A stretch of DNA of 64,000 nucleotides from Termitomyces sp. T153 (taxonomy: Eukaryota; Basidiomycota; Agaricomycetes; Agaricales; Lyophyllaceae). The translations under genes and the position numbers were made by a program. The notes beneath the pieces were generated by a model. That model made no database searches. It was not told the origin of the DNA and worked only from the letters and a program-made list of their open reading frames with translations. Shown here one piece after another: positions 10,745-23,064 of the stretch; positions within the stretch are counted from its first letter, which is position 1, and every line of letters begins with the position of its first letter. The stretch is from assembly GCA_018296165.2 (NCBI GenBank), contig JACKQL020000084.1, positions 146,420 through 210,419 of the forward strand. The letters run 5' to 3'.

Positions 10745-11933
10745 TTAGCCTTTGTTGTTCTTACAAGATTTCCAGTGCCTGCTCTTGCTGCCTCTGTCTC
10801 AGCCTTTGTTGCTTTTCTAACAGTGCTTGGGGAGCAAGTGGAGCTGGTACCATTATAAGCTCTGGTAAGGGACCATTTCTGACCCTTCTATGTACAGGAG
10901 CAGGCAAAGGTAGCACCATTCTAGGTAAGGGATTCTGCAAAGGAGCATTCCAATCTTCTGGAAAAACTGTTTCTGGAATGACCATAGCAGCTTGAGCAAG
11001 AGCAGACTGATTGACTCTATTGCCTCTTCTCTGTATAGGAGCAGGTAGAGGTGGCACCACTCTAGGAATGGGATTCTGCAAAGAAGCATCTCACCCTTCA
11101 GGCAAAACAGTCTTTGGAATGACCATAAACAATGGATCATCAGCAGCTGCTGCCTGCCTAAATAGGTCTTCCCAAAGAGCCAGAAGCAGTGGCTATAGGT
11201 CTCAAACCCCCAGTTCCCATAGATTGATTGAAACCCCAGGCCCCAATTGAAGTGGTGGGATAACCACAGTATTGATCTGTTTCAAAGATCTATTGTTTCT
11301 ATCTGCTTGATGATTGTCAGGATCTGTCATTTGTAACTGTTCAAGTCTCCCTTGATTCCTAGCTTGTTGCCTTTGGCTTTCAGGAGTAGTAGGTGGTTGC
11401 CTGAAACATCCATTGTTAAGCATTTTAATAGTCAAAAACCATTAAAATTAACTTGCATGATGAGATTTTCAATATATCAATAGCTCAATGTGGTAAAAGA
11501 TTTACTAAAAAGCTTGTTAGTCAACATCAATCAATCAATAGATGTGACAAAACATACTTTGTTGTGTGGCCTCTTTTCCACAACCTCGGAAGTGTCCATT
11601 ATTTGGTCATGTTGTATCAAAAAACATGCAAGGCATGAAAAACAGTGTCCACTAAATTGCATTTGGCCTTTTTCATCCCTGCAGACTATCTGGCACCTTT
11701 CACACATAGTAAAAAGATGGTATACATTTATTAAAGTTGTCTACTGAATTTATTTTGGTAAAAAATTTATCTGAAGAGCATTAAAACAGCCAAATCTGAT
11801 TATATTACTATAAAAGGGTTTAAATTTGTCAGCATTTGTCAGTGCTGACAAATTCTAGTCAGCATAATTCTTCTCAGGAGTTGTTGCATAGGTGCAGCCA
11901 CATTCCCATGTCTGTCATTCCATATATCATAGA
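10745..11933 (-). mobile_element. Helitron 5' fragment with N-terminal coding remnant
   Basis: Read on -, 11933 starts TCTATGATATATGG, matching the full Helitron end at 50561 (TCTATAATATATGG). In both cases the base outside is T on + (A on -), as expected for Helitron insertion between A and T. The coding remnant at about 11435-10761 matches the N-terminus of the 43.9-49.5 kb protein (TPESQRQQxRxQxRLxQLQM and the PLQNPxPR repeats). The 3' part with Rep and helicase is absent. Confidence 0.8.
10842..11125. repeat. 141-bp tandem duplication in the Helitron fragment
   Basis: Two adjacent copies, for example 10888 onward and 11029 onward, share TAGGAGCAGG-like, GGGATTCTGCAAAG and TTTCTGGAATGACCATA-like blocks at an offset of 141 bp. 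141 is a multiple of 3, so the peptide module (NPxPRxVxPLPAPxxRR) is duplicated in frame. Confidence 0.75.
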
Positions 11934-12057
11934 TATTGACAGAGAACCAGTGCAGCCTGAGGGCTGTAACTAGGACTGAAGGAAAACTATGTTATGGCAG
12001 TGGAAATCTGACAAGAACTGGAGAAGGAGAAGGGGAAATAAGTGGGATGTCCCCTGA
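11934..12057 (-). repeat. LTR-A fragment, 5' LTR edge of gypsy-A (minus)
   Basis: GACAGAGAACCAGTGCAGCC through GGGATGTCCCCTGA matches 17146-17264 and 1089-1228. On - this is the first part of the 5' LTR; the rest was cut by the Helitron that ends at 11933. It pairs with the 3' LTR at 791-1231 to bound the gypsy-A insertion in LTR-C. Confidence 0.75.
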
Positions 12058-12062
12058 TTGTG

Positions 12063-12146
12063 TGTAACTAAGCCTCCCAACTACTGTGAAAACAAAGTTT
12101 AATTCATTGATCCAATCAATCAATGGCATCAAAACTTACATTTTGC
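12063..12146 (+). repeat. LTR-C 3' end
   Basis: CTACTGTGAAAACAAAGTTT to AAACTTACATTTTGCA matches 18404-18484. It completes the LTR-C interrupted at 790. Immediately downstream, TCATCTGGAGCCCACTGTGA (12147-12166) is in the position of a tRNA primer binding site. Confidence 0.75.
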
Positions 12147-12576
12147 ATCATCTGGAGCCCACTGTGAGGGGCTTTGTTGCACAAAAACTCACTTTTGGAT
12201 TTCTAGAGGAGTCCAATCCTTGTAAAACATTAGTTTTGCACCACCTGGGTCTTGGCCCAGTACACCTAAGGTTATTAAACCAAAGGTTCAAAATTCTTTT
12301 ACCTTAAGGAAAAGGGAAACTCATGCTTCTAATAAGGGCACAGTATCTCCTTTGCCTGACCCTGAAGTTGCACTCAGACAATAAAAACTTCATTCTGACA
12401 AGTCAGCCTCAAATAAAAACCAACCATTGTCTCCTATTCTTGAATCAACTAGCTTGGTCAGAATTATGGAGCAAAACATCAGATATAAACAACCATTGCC
12501 TGACAGCAGGGATCTACCTTAGTTCAAGCACACTGAACCCATTGAACCCTCTGAGGTTTATTGCTTTCTACAAAGG

Positions 12577-13375
12577 ATGATCTCTTTGTTTGAGCATGCT
12601 AGGAAGGAGAGGAAGAAGAGAATCTTTGAGTATGTGGATGCTCAGACTGAACAAGAATGGCTGGGCTTTGATTCCTTTGGAGATGACTATACTTAGTCTG
12701 CTTTTGAGAAAGAGATCAAGGAGTCTTATCCAGAAGCAGTATATGACACAGGTAGTATTGCAAACCTAGACAGAATCTGCAGAGAACATGCCCAACTTAG
12801 CAGGAATGACACTACAGAGATCCCTTCTCTAATAAGAAAATTTAGAGCTGAGGCTAAGAAGTTGGCTAAAGTCACTGGAAATGGGTCTCTGGTAGACAAA
12901 ATCCTGGGATGCTTTCCACCAGCTTTTGGAGATGTGATTGAGGAAAGGTTGATCAGTAGATATGGCTGCTACAAAGACCCTGCTAGAAATAGGCACAAGG
13001 ACAACAAGTATGACCTATCAGAAGTGCTGACAGTAGTGGGGACCTTGATAGATGGTGCTACTGTAATGACCCCTAGAGAGGAGATAGTAGAGAAAATGGA
13101 AACTAGTAGGAGGAACATTAAGAAGGAGGTAGTGGAGGAGAAAATGGCTCATCTACAAGATGCTGTGGTTACCATTGGGCAACAAATGGGGAGCATCCAG
13201 AGTACCATGCAAGCTTTGCAAGCTGGTCAACTTGGACATGTGCAATACCTGCTTGAATATCAAAGGGAGCCAGGGCATAAGGGCATAAGGGCCTCCTACA
13301 TTTCCAACTTCTGGGAGAAGTGGTGTTACTTGCTTCTATTGTTGGCAAACTGGACATAGAATCTCAGAGTGTGAA
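12577..13375 (+). pseudogene. Gypsy-C gag with CCHC zinc knuckle
   Basis: The frame from ATG 12577 runs past one TAG (near 12698) to about 13290. A one-frame change then leads into a CCHC knuckle at 13331-13372 (CFYCWQTGHRISEC; C-x2-C-x4-H-x4-C). Gag packages element RNA. The region before the knuckle has coiled-coil-like Gln/Met-rich helices (about 13150-13240). An 8-bp direct duplication (GGGCATAA twice, 13274-13289) sits at the frame break. It follows LTR-C and the PBS-like site and leads into the protease. Confidence 0.8.
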
Positions 13376-14640
13376 GTTAACAAGGAAGATGTACAAAAAG
13401 AATGGATCATCCTGTTGGAAGGGAGAGCTAGACTACCTAATGGTGCTCTTTTACCTATGAATCCTGCTGGTATATCTCCTCATGCTAGACTAGTGCAGGT
13501 ACATGATAAGCAAGTGAGCATGTACTTTGGATGGCCAAAAGATGACTCTCCAGAGACAGTCACTTACTCTACCTATTTAAACTCTGCTAAAGATACAAGG
13601 GATGACATGCTAGAACACGTTCAATATAAGGAGTCAGACTGCTTGGGGGACTTGGAGAAAGGTTTCAATAAAATGGCTGAGATGCTCAGTGTGTTGGTCA
13701 ACACAAGGAACACAGCTAGTCCTGAAGGACAGAAATCTTCCTCTAAGGATTTTTCAATAACTCAATGAAGGCAATTAGGAAAGAGGCATCTCAACCAGGA
13801 GTATCCCCATTGCCAGAGAGAACCCCTGATAAACTCTGAAAAGAAAAAGTAACTCTGGTGATTCCACCTAGAGTTGCACCAAAACTGGATCTACCTTTTG
13901 AGAAGGTTCCAGCCCTCAATGAGGGACCCAATTTGTCAGTGCAGGACACTGTCAAAAGTTCCTTAACAGGACAAAGAAGGAAGGAGTGGGATAGGACCAT
14001 TGATAGGCTCTGGGAGGCTACTGTACCTTTTAGTACTGGCAAACTGTTAGATGTGGCTCCTGGATCAAGAGAAGCAATGCAACAAAAATTGACTCTCAGA
14101 TCAGGAACTCAGTCTAGGAATCCCAATATCCCAAAGGTAGCAGCTCAACAGCAGACTGTAAGGGTAAAGAAACCACTGGACAAAGTAGATGTCAATGACC
14201 TACCAATGGCAACCTATTTCATTGCAGATGGGACACAGGGTGGATTACCTACTGGTGCAGTAGTGCATCAGGATTGTGTAGCCACTTACTTGGAAAATAT
14301 CCCTCCAGAAGAAAAGCCAGTAGTGGTGTATGTGGCCAGAGATTTGCAAGTGTTAAGATCTTAGTATACCACTGTCAATCAGAGGGGGCAAGTAGAGACA
14401 ATTCTAGACAGTGGTTCTCAAATAGTCTGTATGGCACTAAATGAGGTACTTCATTTAGGATTGACTTGGGATCCAGACATATGCTTAAGGATGGAGAGTG
14501 CCAACAGTCAAGTCAATACATCAGTTGGTTTAGCCAAAAATGCACCATTTACTTTTGCTAAAGGCTTCACCATTTACTTGCAAGTGCACATCTTTGTCAA
14601 GCCAGCTTATACTGTCTGTTGGGTTGTCCTTTTGACACAC
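13376..14640 (+). pseudogene. Gypsy-C gag C-terminus and aspartic protease
   Basis: Continues the zinc-knuckle frame to about 13768, then frame 1 from 13858 on. The retropepsin active-site motif ILDSGSQIV has its Asp at 14407-14409. A second segment, GCPFDTLTES near 14620, is in another frame and matches the C-terminal half of such proteases. A stop at 14362-14364 precedes the active site. Retropepsin cleaves the polyprotein. This copy is dead but recognisable. Confidence 0.8.
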
Positions 14641-15505
14641 TGACAGAAAGCAACATACAAAATCTTCAAGATGGCAGTGCCATCATAACTATCAGAGATT
14701 CTAATACTGGTTGCTGGACAGCCCTGCCCACTCTTCAGAGAGAGAAGTTGCCAAAGGTAGGTGTTGGAGGAGATAGTGATCCAGAATTTTCAATCTCAAT
14801 GATCTGGTCAGTGACTAAGGAGAGGTGGCAGTAATGATTGGAGTGAAGGAGAATGGGAAAGTAGTGGTGACTGGATACACTATAAGTAATAGTGGATTCA
14901 AGAACCAGGAGGTGAGAGATGTGTATCTGCAAGCCTTTGCTGCAGAGGTAGGTGTTGGAAAAAGAGATGAGAAGACATTGTCAGCCTATCTAAATGGGCA
15001 GCTGTGTCAGATACCAGAGAGATGGAAAAGATCTTAGTACAGCAGGAAAACCTAGAGTTAGAAGCAGGTGTGAGGGAAACTGCACAAGTATTTTCTAAGA
15101 AATACAAACCTGTTGCTAGAAAGGTGAAACCTCTACTAGGGACCTCTCCTGAGGAGTTTAGAATTGAAAGATGCATCACTGGAGATCCACTAGCAGACAT
15201 GCCACAGTTGGACCCAAATCCACCTGACTGCAAACCCACAGGGAGGTACACTGCTAAGTGCAAGGAAATCATGGACCAAGTACATGGTGATGGTAGCTTG
15301 TGGCCAGAGAGGATGAAGGCAGTGCATCATCTAATGATGCTGCAGAATGTGGCTTTTGCATGAGATAATTCTCAAAGAGGTAGGCTCAAAGAGGAAATCT
15401 TCCCTCCTGTGGTGATGCCAGAAATTCCACACACTCCCTGGGTATTGAAGAACATTCCCATTGCTCCTGGACTCAGAGATAAAATCTGCCAGATGATGTA
15501 GGGGG
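14641..15505 (+). pseudogene. Gypsy-C spacer between protease and RT, truncated
   Basis: Open segments (14825-15037, 15004-15363) lead to NIPIAPGLRDKICQMM at about 15448-15500. This corresponds to the start of the RT domain seen on the other strand at about 10640 (IPPGLEKEVCEII). The RT itself is absent: sequence after about 15510 belongs to a gypsy-A segment on -. Confidence 0.65.
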
Positions 15506-15519
15506 TGTTTTTTTAGGGA

Positions 15520-16707
15520 GGAGTGGGGCTAGCTAAGAGTATGGCTATGCTATTCAAGGCAAAGGCAATGCCAATGCTTACAGTGTGGGGGTCTCTTGTA
15601 CAGGAAATATGGGAGAATGGGAAATCTTTGGGAAAGAATCCACAAACTCAACATCAGAGTCAGAATTGACAACCTGGGGCCCTGGGTCAATAAGACAAAT
15701 TAGGTGGAATCAATAAGAAGATACTTGCAGATTGTTGAGCAAGTCTCCAGTCTGATCAATGTCTGAGGGGCCCAAAGTTTTGTTGAGGTGATCAAGGCAA
15801 GCCAAAATGAGCTTGTAGGTTTGAAGTGTGATGTCAAGAAAATAGAGTTGTCACTGCATGGAAAGGTGGATGGCATTGCAATGTTTGTGGAGGTCAGTGT
15901 GTGGGAGGAGGGTCCTGTTGTCAGCAAGTTGGATGGCTTCAAGGGCAGCATTGACCTGGCTGAGAAGAAAGAGCTCAGCCTTGCTCCCAGGCTTAAAGTT
16001 GGCTGGGAAAAGAAACTCAGAAGAATGGAAGGACAAGAATGAGGGATGGACTATAGGCTGGGAGAACTTCAATCTTTTGGCTTAGGCTTGCCATCAGGCT
16101 CAGTGTAGGTTTTGACAAGGAGGAGGGAAAGCATGTCAAAATGATGAGCAAGCAAGTCAAGTTTGAAAGCTGGGACTGACATTAGTTCAACACTTTCCAA
16201 AATGGATGGAGGATGGACCTAGTATGTCTATGTCCTGATCTTGAGTACAACATTTCAGCTAAGGAGCAAGGAGTTAGTCAAAGGGGAGAGCTAATGAGAA
16301 GACATACCTCCTCAGCTTCCCATTGGCACTAAACCTCTTGGCAATTCTTTCCCATCTGAATAATTGTGTCAGCAAAAGTGAGGAAGGCCTGCACATCAGC
16401 AGAGTCATTGGCAGCACTGCAATCTATCACAAGAAGGGTGGTGGACAAGGTGTTAAAAAGACTCTTCAGTTTGACAATGCATGGGAAATTGGCCTGATCA
16501 GCAAAACACTGGGGAAGCAAGAAAAGAAGGTGAGTAGGTTTCTAACTGGGGTGCCAAGCACAGCCATTGATTGACCATCAGTGCATGATCAGGCTCAGTT
16601 CTCTTTGATGTCAGTGCTACTGCTCTGCTGGCATCATTTGTACTGTTTTCTCTGCATTCTTTGGTGTTTTTACTCATACTAGGTATGTACCCAATGTCTA
16701 CAGTTTT
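15520..16707 (-). pseudogene. Gypsy-A 5' coding region (gag position), intron-bearing
   Basis: On - directly inside the 5' LTR-A. Open frames at about 16743-16498, 16520-16329 and 16072-15700 join into one reading with little conserved motif. Recognisable pieces are TEPDHALMVNQWLCLAPQLE, ADVQAFLTFADTIIQMG and EAIQLADNRTLLPHTDLHKH. A likely intron on - near 16306-16260 has GTATGT, TTGACTAAC and CTTAG. I do not recognise a family domain; gag is inferred from position only. Confidence 0.45.
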
Positions 16708-17267
16708 TGTAAGGGCAACCTCTGGAGGCTGTGGCTCAATCACACAACTAGCAGAGGGAGATCCAAAGTCTATTCAGTATCTACAAGAAGTTCTAGAGTT
16801 CTAGCTACTCACCTGGCAGAGGGAGATCCAAAGATAACAATTCTAAGGATTCCCAATGCCAGTGTTCAGAAAATTTACTCTAGAGCTTCTGAAAAAAACA
16901 CCCAACAACAACCAAACCTGGAGTTTGATCAAAAAGCAGAAATCCATTGTAAATGGCCTTGATCTTGGGACTTCCAGCATGTGACCACATGGAAAAATGA
17001 CCAAAAGATAGCCCTTAGTTGGAAGTACCTGTGGTCCAAGGATGGGAGGCTTACTACAATGAGTGATAGGCCAGGAATGCAGGAAACAATCCAGGGTTCT
17101 GGTGAGAAACCATGTGGAGGGGGCAACACTTGTCAGAATTACAGACAGAGAACCAGTGCAGCCTGAGGGCTAGAACTGGGACCAGCAGATAGGAAAAGCA
17201 AAGGAGAATAAAGGAAAACCATAAAGAAGGAGAACAGGACAGAGAGGGAATGGGACATCCCCTGACA
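16708..17267 (-). repeat. LTR-A, full length, 5' LTR (minus)
   Basis: On + it reads TGTAAGGGCAACC ... GGGACATCCCCTGACA, so on - it is TGTCAGGGG ... CCCTTACA with TG/CA ends. It matches 791-1231, 11934-12057, 35271-35717 and, inverted, 42324-42693. At 560 bp it is the most complete LTR-A in the window. Confidence 0.85.
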
Positions 17268-17861
17268 TTTTTTGACATTTAGCCAAAGCTTACAGTTTTC
17301 AGCTTTTTCTTTGCTATATTTGAGTCTCTACCTTCTAGTATTTCTGTCCTATCTCACAGTATGAGACAGGTGTATCACCTCCCCCATGCTATTTCACTGA
17401 CTGCCCTCAGTCAGGTTTATGCATCCAAAATGCTGTCATTGCCTGATCACCTCTAAATTCTCAACAAAAAATAATTTTCTCTCTAAAGAAGGTAGTTTTC
17501 CCCCCTATCTTCAATCACACCCACACTCCCATAAGAACATGCTCAATAGCCCTCAACCCCACAACAATGGCTCCAAATTACCCATGGGTCCTGCCACTAA
17601 GCTTCCCCACATGCCATCATCTGCTCACTACAGCCTTGTCCAGAATTTCCCTGACAACTTCATTCTACTCAAGTGTTCTGTCAAGCACAATGTGAACCAA
17701 GTTATTCTGGCAGTTCTTCAGTTCCCTTTGTTTGCCCAGGCTGTCATAGGTATCTGTGAAGTTGCAGTTGGCATCCCCAGCTCTGGAGCTGACTGTGCAT
17801 GATACCTCAGCACTATGCAACTTGTAAGCCTCTCTTCCTTTGTTCCCTAAGTCTCTTTTAA
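17268..17861. other. Unassigned decayed sequence
   Basis: CpG-poor, pyrimidine-rich stretch. An open frame at 17419-17802 (+) has no family motif that I can see. It lies between LTR-A and LTR-C and is probably retroelement internal sequence. Confidence 0.35.
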
Positions 17862-18484
17862 CTGACACTGAAGGACAGTCATAGGTGCCTATTGCAATGA
17901 TACTGCCCCACACACCTCAATAACACAACATTTCTCTATGCCAGGGCACCCAGAACCAAGCCAACAACCATAACAAATCACACACAGACTGCTAGGAGGG
18001 TTTTTAGAAGAGAGAAAAACATACAGAAGGATGTGGATCCAGCAAATACTGAATCCTGCCAAGTAATGCATCATCTCAGCCTACCCAACCAATGAGAGTG
18101 CAAGGCCAAGAAAAACCAAGTGGTGCAGAAAACAGGTGCACATGGAGAACACACTGGTCTGTGGTCAAACAGCCAGCTATAAAAAGGAGAGCATTTGGAG
18201 GGAAGAAGACAAGCAAACTATGTATTATGGCTTGGAGATCCCTAGGGAGCAGATTTCTTAAGCCTACAAGTTGCTCATTGTTTTGTATTTTATTTAATAA
18301 TATTATTGGACCCTTTCAATAGTACTAGACCATCTCAAACTTGTGAATGAACATGTTAAAACAATATATACTATTATTATGTTTTACATGAGCTTGCATG
18401 TTACTAAGCCTCTAAACTACTGTGAAAACAAAGTTTGATTTGTTGATCCAATCAATTGACAGCATCAAAACTTACATTTTGCAT
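17862..18484 (+). repeat. LTR-C, uninterrupted copy
   Basis: It starts TGACACTGAAGGACAG and ends AAACTTACATTTTGCA (TG/CA). It is homologous to 264-790 plus 12063-12146, and the TATA box is at 18178-18186. No PBS-like site follows, and no matching 5-bp duplication is obvious. It is either a solo LTR or the 3' LTR of the gypsy-C element on +. Confidence 0.75.
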
Positions 18485-19080
18485 CACCATTCCTTGGCTT
18501 TGCCTGGCATATTGACTGGTGTATAGGCTTCTGAGTTTGCTTGCATGATATTTTCCAACCTAGGTTGGTGATCTGGCTGTGCCTCCTCTGCCAGTTCCCA
18601 GTGGCATTGTTCTCTGTAGCTTGATGGTGTACAGTAATATGAAGAGTAGGATGAGAATACAGCATCAGTAAAATGGAGGGGGTGTCTCTAGGATCTTTTG
18701 TGTCTTTTGAGAGATGTCAAAGAGCACAAAGATGTTTGAGATACAAGAAATATCATGTCTCACTGATTCCATCCTCAATTTCTCCATGAGACTTTGGAAT
18801 TCCTCTAGGTCATGGTGTCTCCAAAAGACTCTCCTAAAGATACTCAGAAAGTTCTCAGTATTCTCCAAATGACTCAAGATAGTTTTAGATAGTTCTTTGA
18901 ATACCACTTTCCTCAGGTACCAACAACAAATTGTGTACAATTATGCCTTCATGAATAGAAACCAACCACCATAAACCTGTCTTTCATGTCCATACCCAGC
19001 AAATATACTGCAATACTAGCAGAAGCATCACAAGACAATGAGCATACTGACTGTTCTGGTTCATGTCTGAATGGTAGTGT
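18485..19080. other. Unassigned sequence
   Basis: CpG-poor. A - frame (18940-18665) contains a helical stretch but no motif I know. No clear gene. Confidence 0.3.
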
Positions 19081-19089
19081 CTGGTGTCA

Positions 19090-21420
19090 TGTTCAATTGT
19101 CCCTGTCATCATCAATATGAAGCAAGTGCTTGACAACATTGCAAGTCATTTTGCTGATGTCTTCATCACTATCATAATCTACAAATTGCATGGTCAGAGA
19201 TGTTTGCAACAACTCCAAAGAGGAACTCACCATCAATGTTGGATTGATCTTCATAGCCCTCATCCAATAGGTTGCTGTCCAAAACAAGAATAAACTCCTT
19301 TATAACACATGTGGAATGAGGTTTGGAATCACTCATGCATGAAAGACTCTGCAATTTCCTGTGCCAGCTGGTCTTTGACAGTTCCAGAAGGACCTCATGC
19401 ACATCATAGAGAATTTGCTTCCAATGTTTTATCTGCAAGTTTTTGACAGGCACTATCCATTGTGACGCACATGAGTTGAACTTGTTAGCCATCCACCCAC
19501 CCTTTGTGCACTGACATATTGTGGTATTGCTGTAGTTGTCATATGGGAAGTCACCACATTATGAAGTGTCTACTTGACAATAGCCATCATTGATGTATTC
19601 CTTTAGAGCATGCTCAACCTGGTCAGGCAAAGTAATCAGAGACAGATAGTATCCAAACAAGAGAAATCTATTACAGGTTGAAGAGCCAGGATAAGCAATC
19701 CCACAGGCATATTGTTGGGATCCAGAGCATCTGTCACATGGACAAAAGAGAGGTGGGCCTTAGCCAAGGTATAAACAATGAACAGTGATTCACACCCCTA
19801 GGAACATCATGTGTAAGAAGTCAGTAATTAGATATGACACATGTACTTGTTTCTGTCAACACCCATGCTCCCCATCAACACACTTTCTGAACTGATATGG
19901 AGCAGTCTCTTTGCCCTCCTGACCTTTCCAATCTAACCACCATTCAACTGCATGACAATGGGCCTCAGGGCTGTCAAATTGGTTCTGGAAGTCTTTATTG
20001 TCAAAGAACTCCTTCAATACACTGCAGGCAGCACTTGCAAAGCCATCATGCCAGCTTTGAAGACAATAAGAGACTTATCATTGTATATCATAGCCAAGAT
20101 GATAGAAGAAAAGAAGTAAACTACCTACAAGACCATGCCAAACATCTCCACTTTTAACTATATAAGTTCCATGTTTGTAGATGGAGTCAATGATCATTTG
20201 AAGTTTGGCTGATGACATGTTGGACCATGGTGCAAGAATACCAGCCTTTTCTTTTACAAGAGGAATGACCTCATCAGTGAATTTCTTGGCTGTGCCAGTA
20301 GGTAAGTGATGAAGATTGCATTTCCTCTTACCACTGCAGAGTTCTGTCAATGTCACCACATGTTTACTTGGTATGATCTTGACAATAGACTGTGACTGCA
20401 ACTGTGTGTCAACATGTGAGTGAATCAACAAATCTGTGCATACCACAAGAGCCTGATCCAAGTTAGTGTGAGTTGCCATCCCCAATTTTCTGATTGCAGA
20501 CTTCTCAACCTCATCATCTTTATTGTCTCCTAAAAATCCACCTGTTTTTACAAGAGAGTCATCAGCCTCCACATCTTCCCATTGTGTTATGGCTGCTGCA
20601 GCTAAAGCTTCAGAACTCCAAACTTTGCTAGTTTCAAGCCACCTGGCATTAAATGCACTTGTTGATTTATTGTTCTTTTTTTTTGGGAACAATGGTGACA
20701 GATTTAGAGGAAGGTTCAATGCTGATCAAACCAGGTCAGATGCAAGCATTTGAACCTTCAGAGAAATGGTATGACACACTCTGCCTTTTGCTTACCACTA
20801 GTACCTGATTCAGTATGAGTTATCCTTAATGCAGATATGTCACTGTGTCATGGCTCAAATTTACTTCCTTGGTTAGATTGTTGGTCTTCAATCTCAAGGT
20901 CTTTGTCTTCTCCTTCATTGCTATTTTCATCTTGAGGGGCAGGTGGTGGTACATACTCCTCATCTTAATCCATATTGGAATCCTTGGACATGTGAGGTTC
21001 AGCTGATCACAACTACTTCAGAGCTCAGTAGTGGATAGAATGATGATATCTGCTTACCTGATGTACTCTCTTGAGTTTTTGGACAGTGCCTTATTTGAGG
21101 CTTGAATGGAGCAATATGGATATTAGGAGGATGATCAGTGTTGACTCTTGATTGATATCATCTTGGCAAAGCTCATCCTCAACTTCTGCTGCATGTGCTT
21201 GCCTCAGGCAGCTTGTTCTTCCTTGAAACTTTGTTCTTCTGCAAGCATGTAACACTTCTCCTGCATCTCAGCTCCAGAAGCCCAAGGCATTGGAAGCAGA
21301 CCAGCTGCTGCTACTGCTGAGTGGACTGATTTATTTAATGCATGAGTTGCTAATCTTGGTGGTAGCTGCTGTGCACCCTTGGTGCATGGTGGGGGCATTG
21401 TGGAAGTGAGGGAAAGATGA
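19090..21420 (-). pseudogene. Decayed multi-exon gene of unknown function
   Basis: On - the largest open piece is 20719-20078 (213 codons) with KKFTDEVIPLVKEKAG, LAPWSNMSSAKLQMIIDSIY and SGDVWHGLVGSLL. Further pieces at about 19800-19690 (YTLAKAHLSFVHVTDAL, NNMPVGLLILALQ) and 19492-19172 are in other frames with stops between. The N-terminal part is at about 21449-21204. I associate this pattern with a large family of uncharacterised agaric proteins, from memory only. It stands back to back with the Plavaka transposase (start 21692, +), so it may be an accessory gene of that element. No catalytic motif is visible. Confidence 0.45.
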
Positions 21421-21691
21421 TAAGATGTTTGTCTTTCTTTGGATGTCAAAAAATGTCTGTTTTCTAATTTTAGCTTGTTTCCAAGTCACAACAGTTTCCT
21501 ATCTATGACTTCCAGTGGAATGTGTGCACATGGCTCATGGACACACTTTGTTTAGGCCTAGAGACATTCCTTGTAGTACCTCCAGTGCAACAAAACATTA
21601 TTTGATTAAACACATGTCTATCTGAGTCTTGCAAAAATGCAGCTGTACTTAATCAGCAACTCCTCCAACCACTCACTTAAATCCTGCTACT

Positions 21692-23033
21692 TTGCCTTGC
21701 CTTACTTCCCTACCTGTTGATGCTTCTGATGGTGGACAGGATGCAGATCATGGTACTGACATTTCTGATGATGAACAGAATGCAGATCACACTACTCAAT
21801 TGTTAAATGATGAGCATATCCATGTCCAAGTTAATGCAGAACATGTTGAATATCACCCTCTAATCAATAGTATGTTGCCTTTTGGACTGACCTCAAGTTT
21901 CTATCAGTCTTCATATTCCACAGGTTTGCCATGTGATCAGGATGGCAGTTTTCTTCCTGAAAATGCTGCACCACCTCCATGGGGACACCTCCCACACAAT
22001 GATTTTTCACTCTATGCAGATTGCCACCAATTTGAAATTGCTGATCTGCTATTCTGGCAAACTCAGATGGCTGCCAACAACATCAATGACCTCATGCAAG
22101 TTTGGGCAGCAAGACATCAGGATCAGGGTCCCCCCTTTCATTTGAAAGAGCATCTTCATGAAATCATTGACTCCACTCTTCTTGGTGATGTTCCCTGCAA
22201 ATCATTCTCAGTCTACTACAATGGCCTCAGTGAGGAAGGTGATGTTGAAGCAGCTCTATGGAAGGTTAAGGGGTGAGATGTTTGGTTTCACAACACACAA
22301 AAAGTTTTGCACAACCAATTGGGGAACAATTACATCAAGCTAGTTCACACCCCATCTGAGGCAGCAAAGATTATGGCTGACATTGGTCACTGCATTGCAG
22401 TAGTCCCTTCTTTTCCTGGACTTGAAAGGTTTTCTCAAGGCTGAGGGTTTAAGCAATGAACTGGTGATGATTCAAAGGCATTGATGAAGGTATGTAAACT
22501 ACTTCATTGTTCACCTACAGTCATGATGATTTGTCTTTTACTGCTGTATGAAGGTTTATTTGCCTGCCATCTCAGGCCATGTACCATCTCCAATGGTAGA
22601 GGCCCTCAAATATTTTCTCAAGTTCTGCTACATTGTCCAGTGTTCAGTCCTTGATGAGGATGATCTCAAAAGAGTTGATGATGTGGTAGAGAAATTTCAT
22701 CAGACACAAACCATCTTCGAAGAGCTTGGTGTTCATTCTGAGGGCTTCTCTCTCCCATGTCAACACTCCATTTCACACTATTGCCATTTCATCCAGGAGT
22801 TTGGTGCACCAAATGGGCTATGCTCATTAATCACTGAATCTGCACATATTAGGGCAGTGAAGAAATGCTGGAGACAGTCAAGTCAATACAAGGCTCTGGG
22901 ACAGATGTTATTAATAAATCAACACCTTGACAAGCTAGCAGCATCATGAGCTAATTTTGCTGCTCATGGGATGCTTCAAAGCTCACTGTTCATCAAAGAT
23001 GCATCCACCATGCCACCAGAACTATCTGAGAAA

Positions 23034-23064
<31 letters not shown>

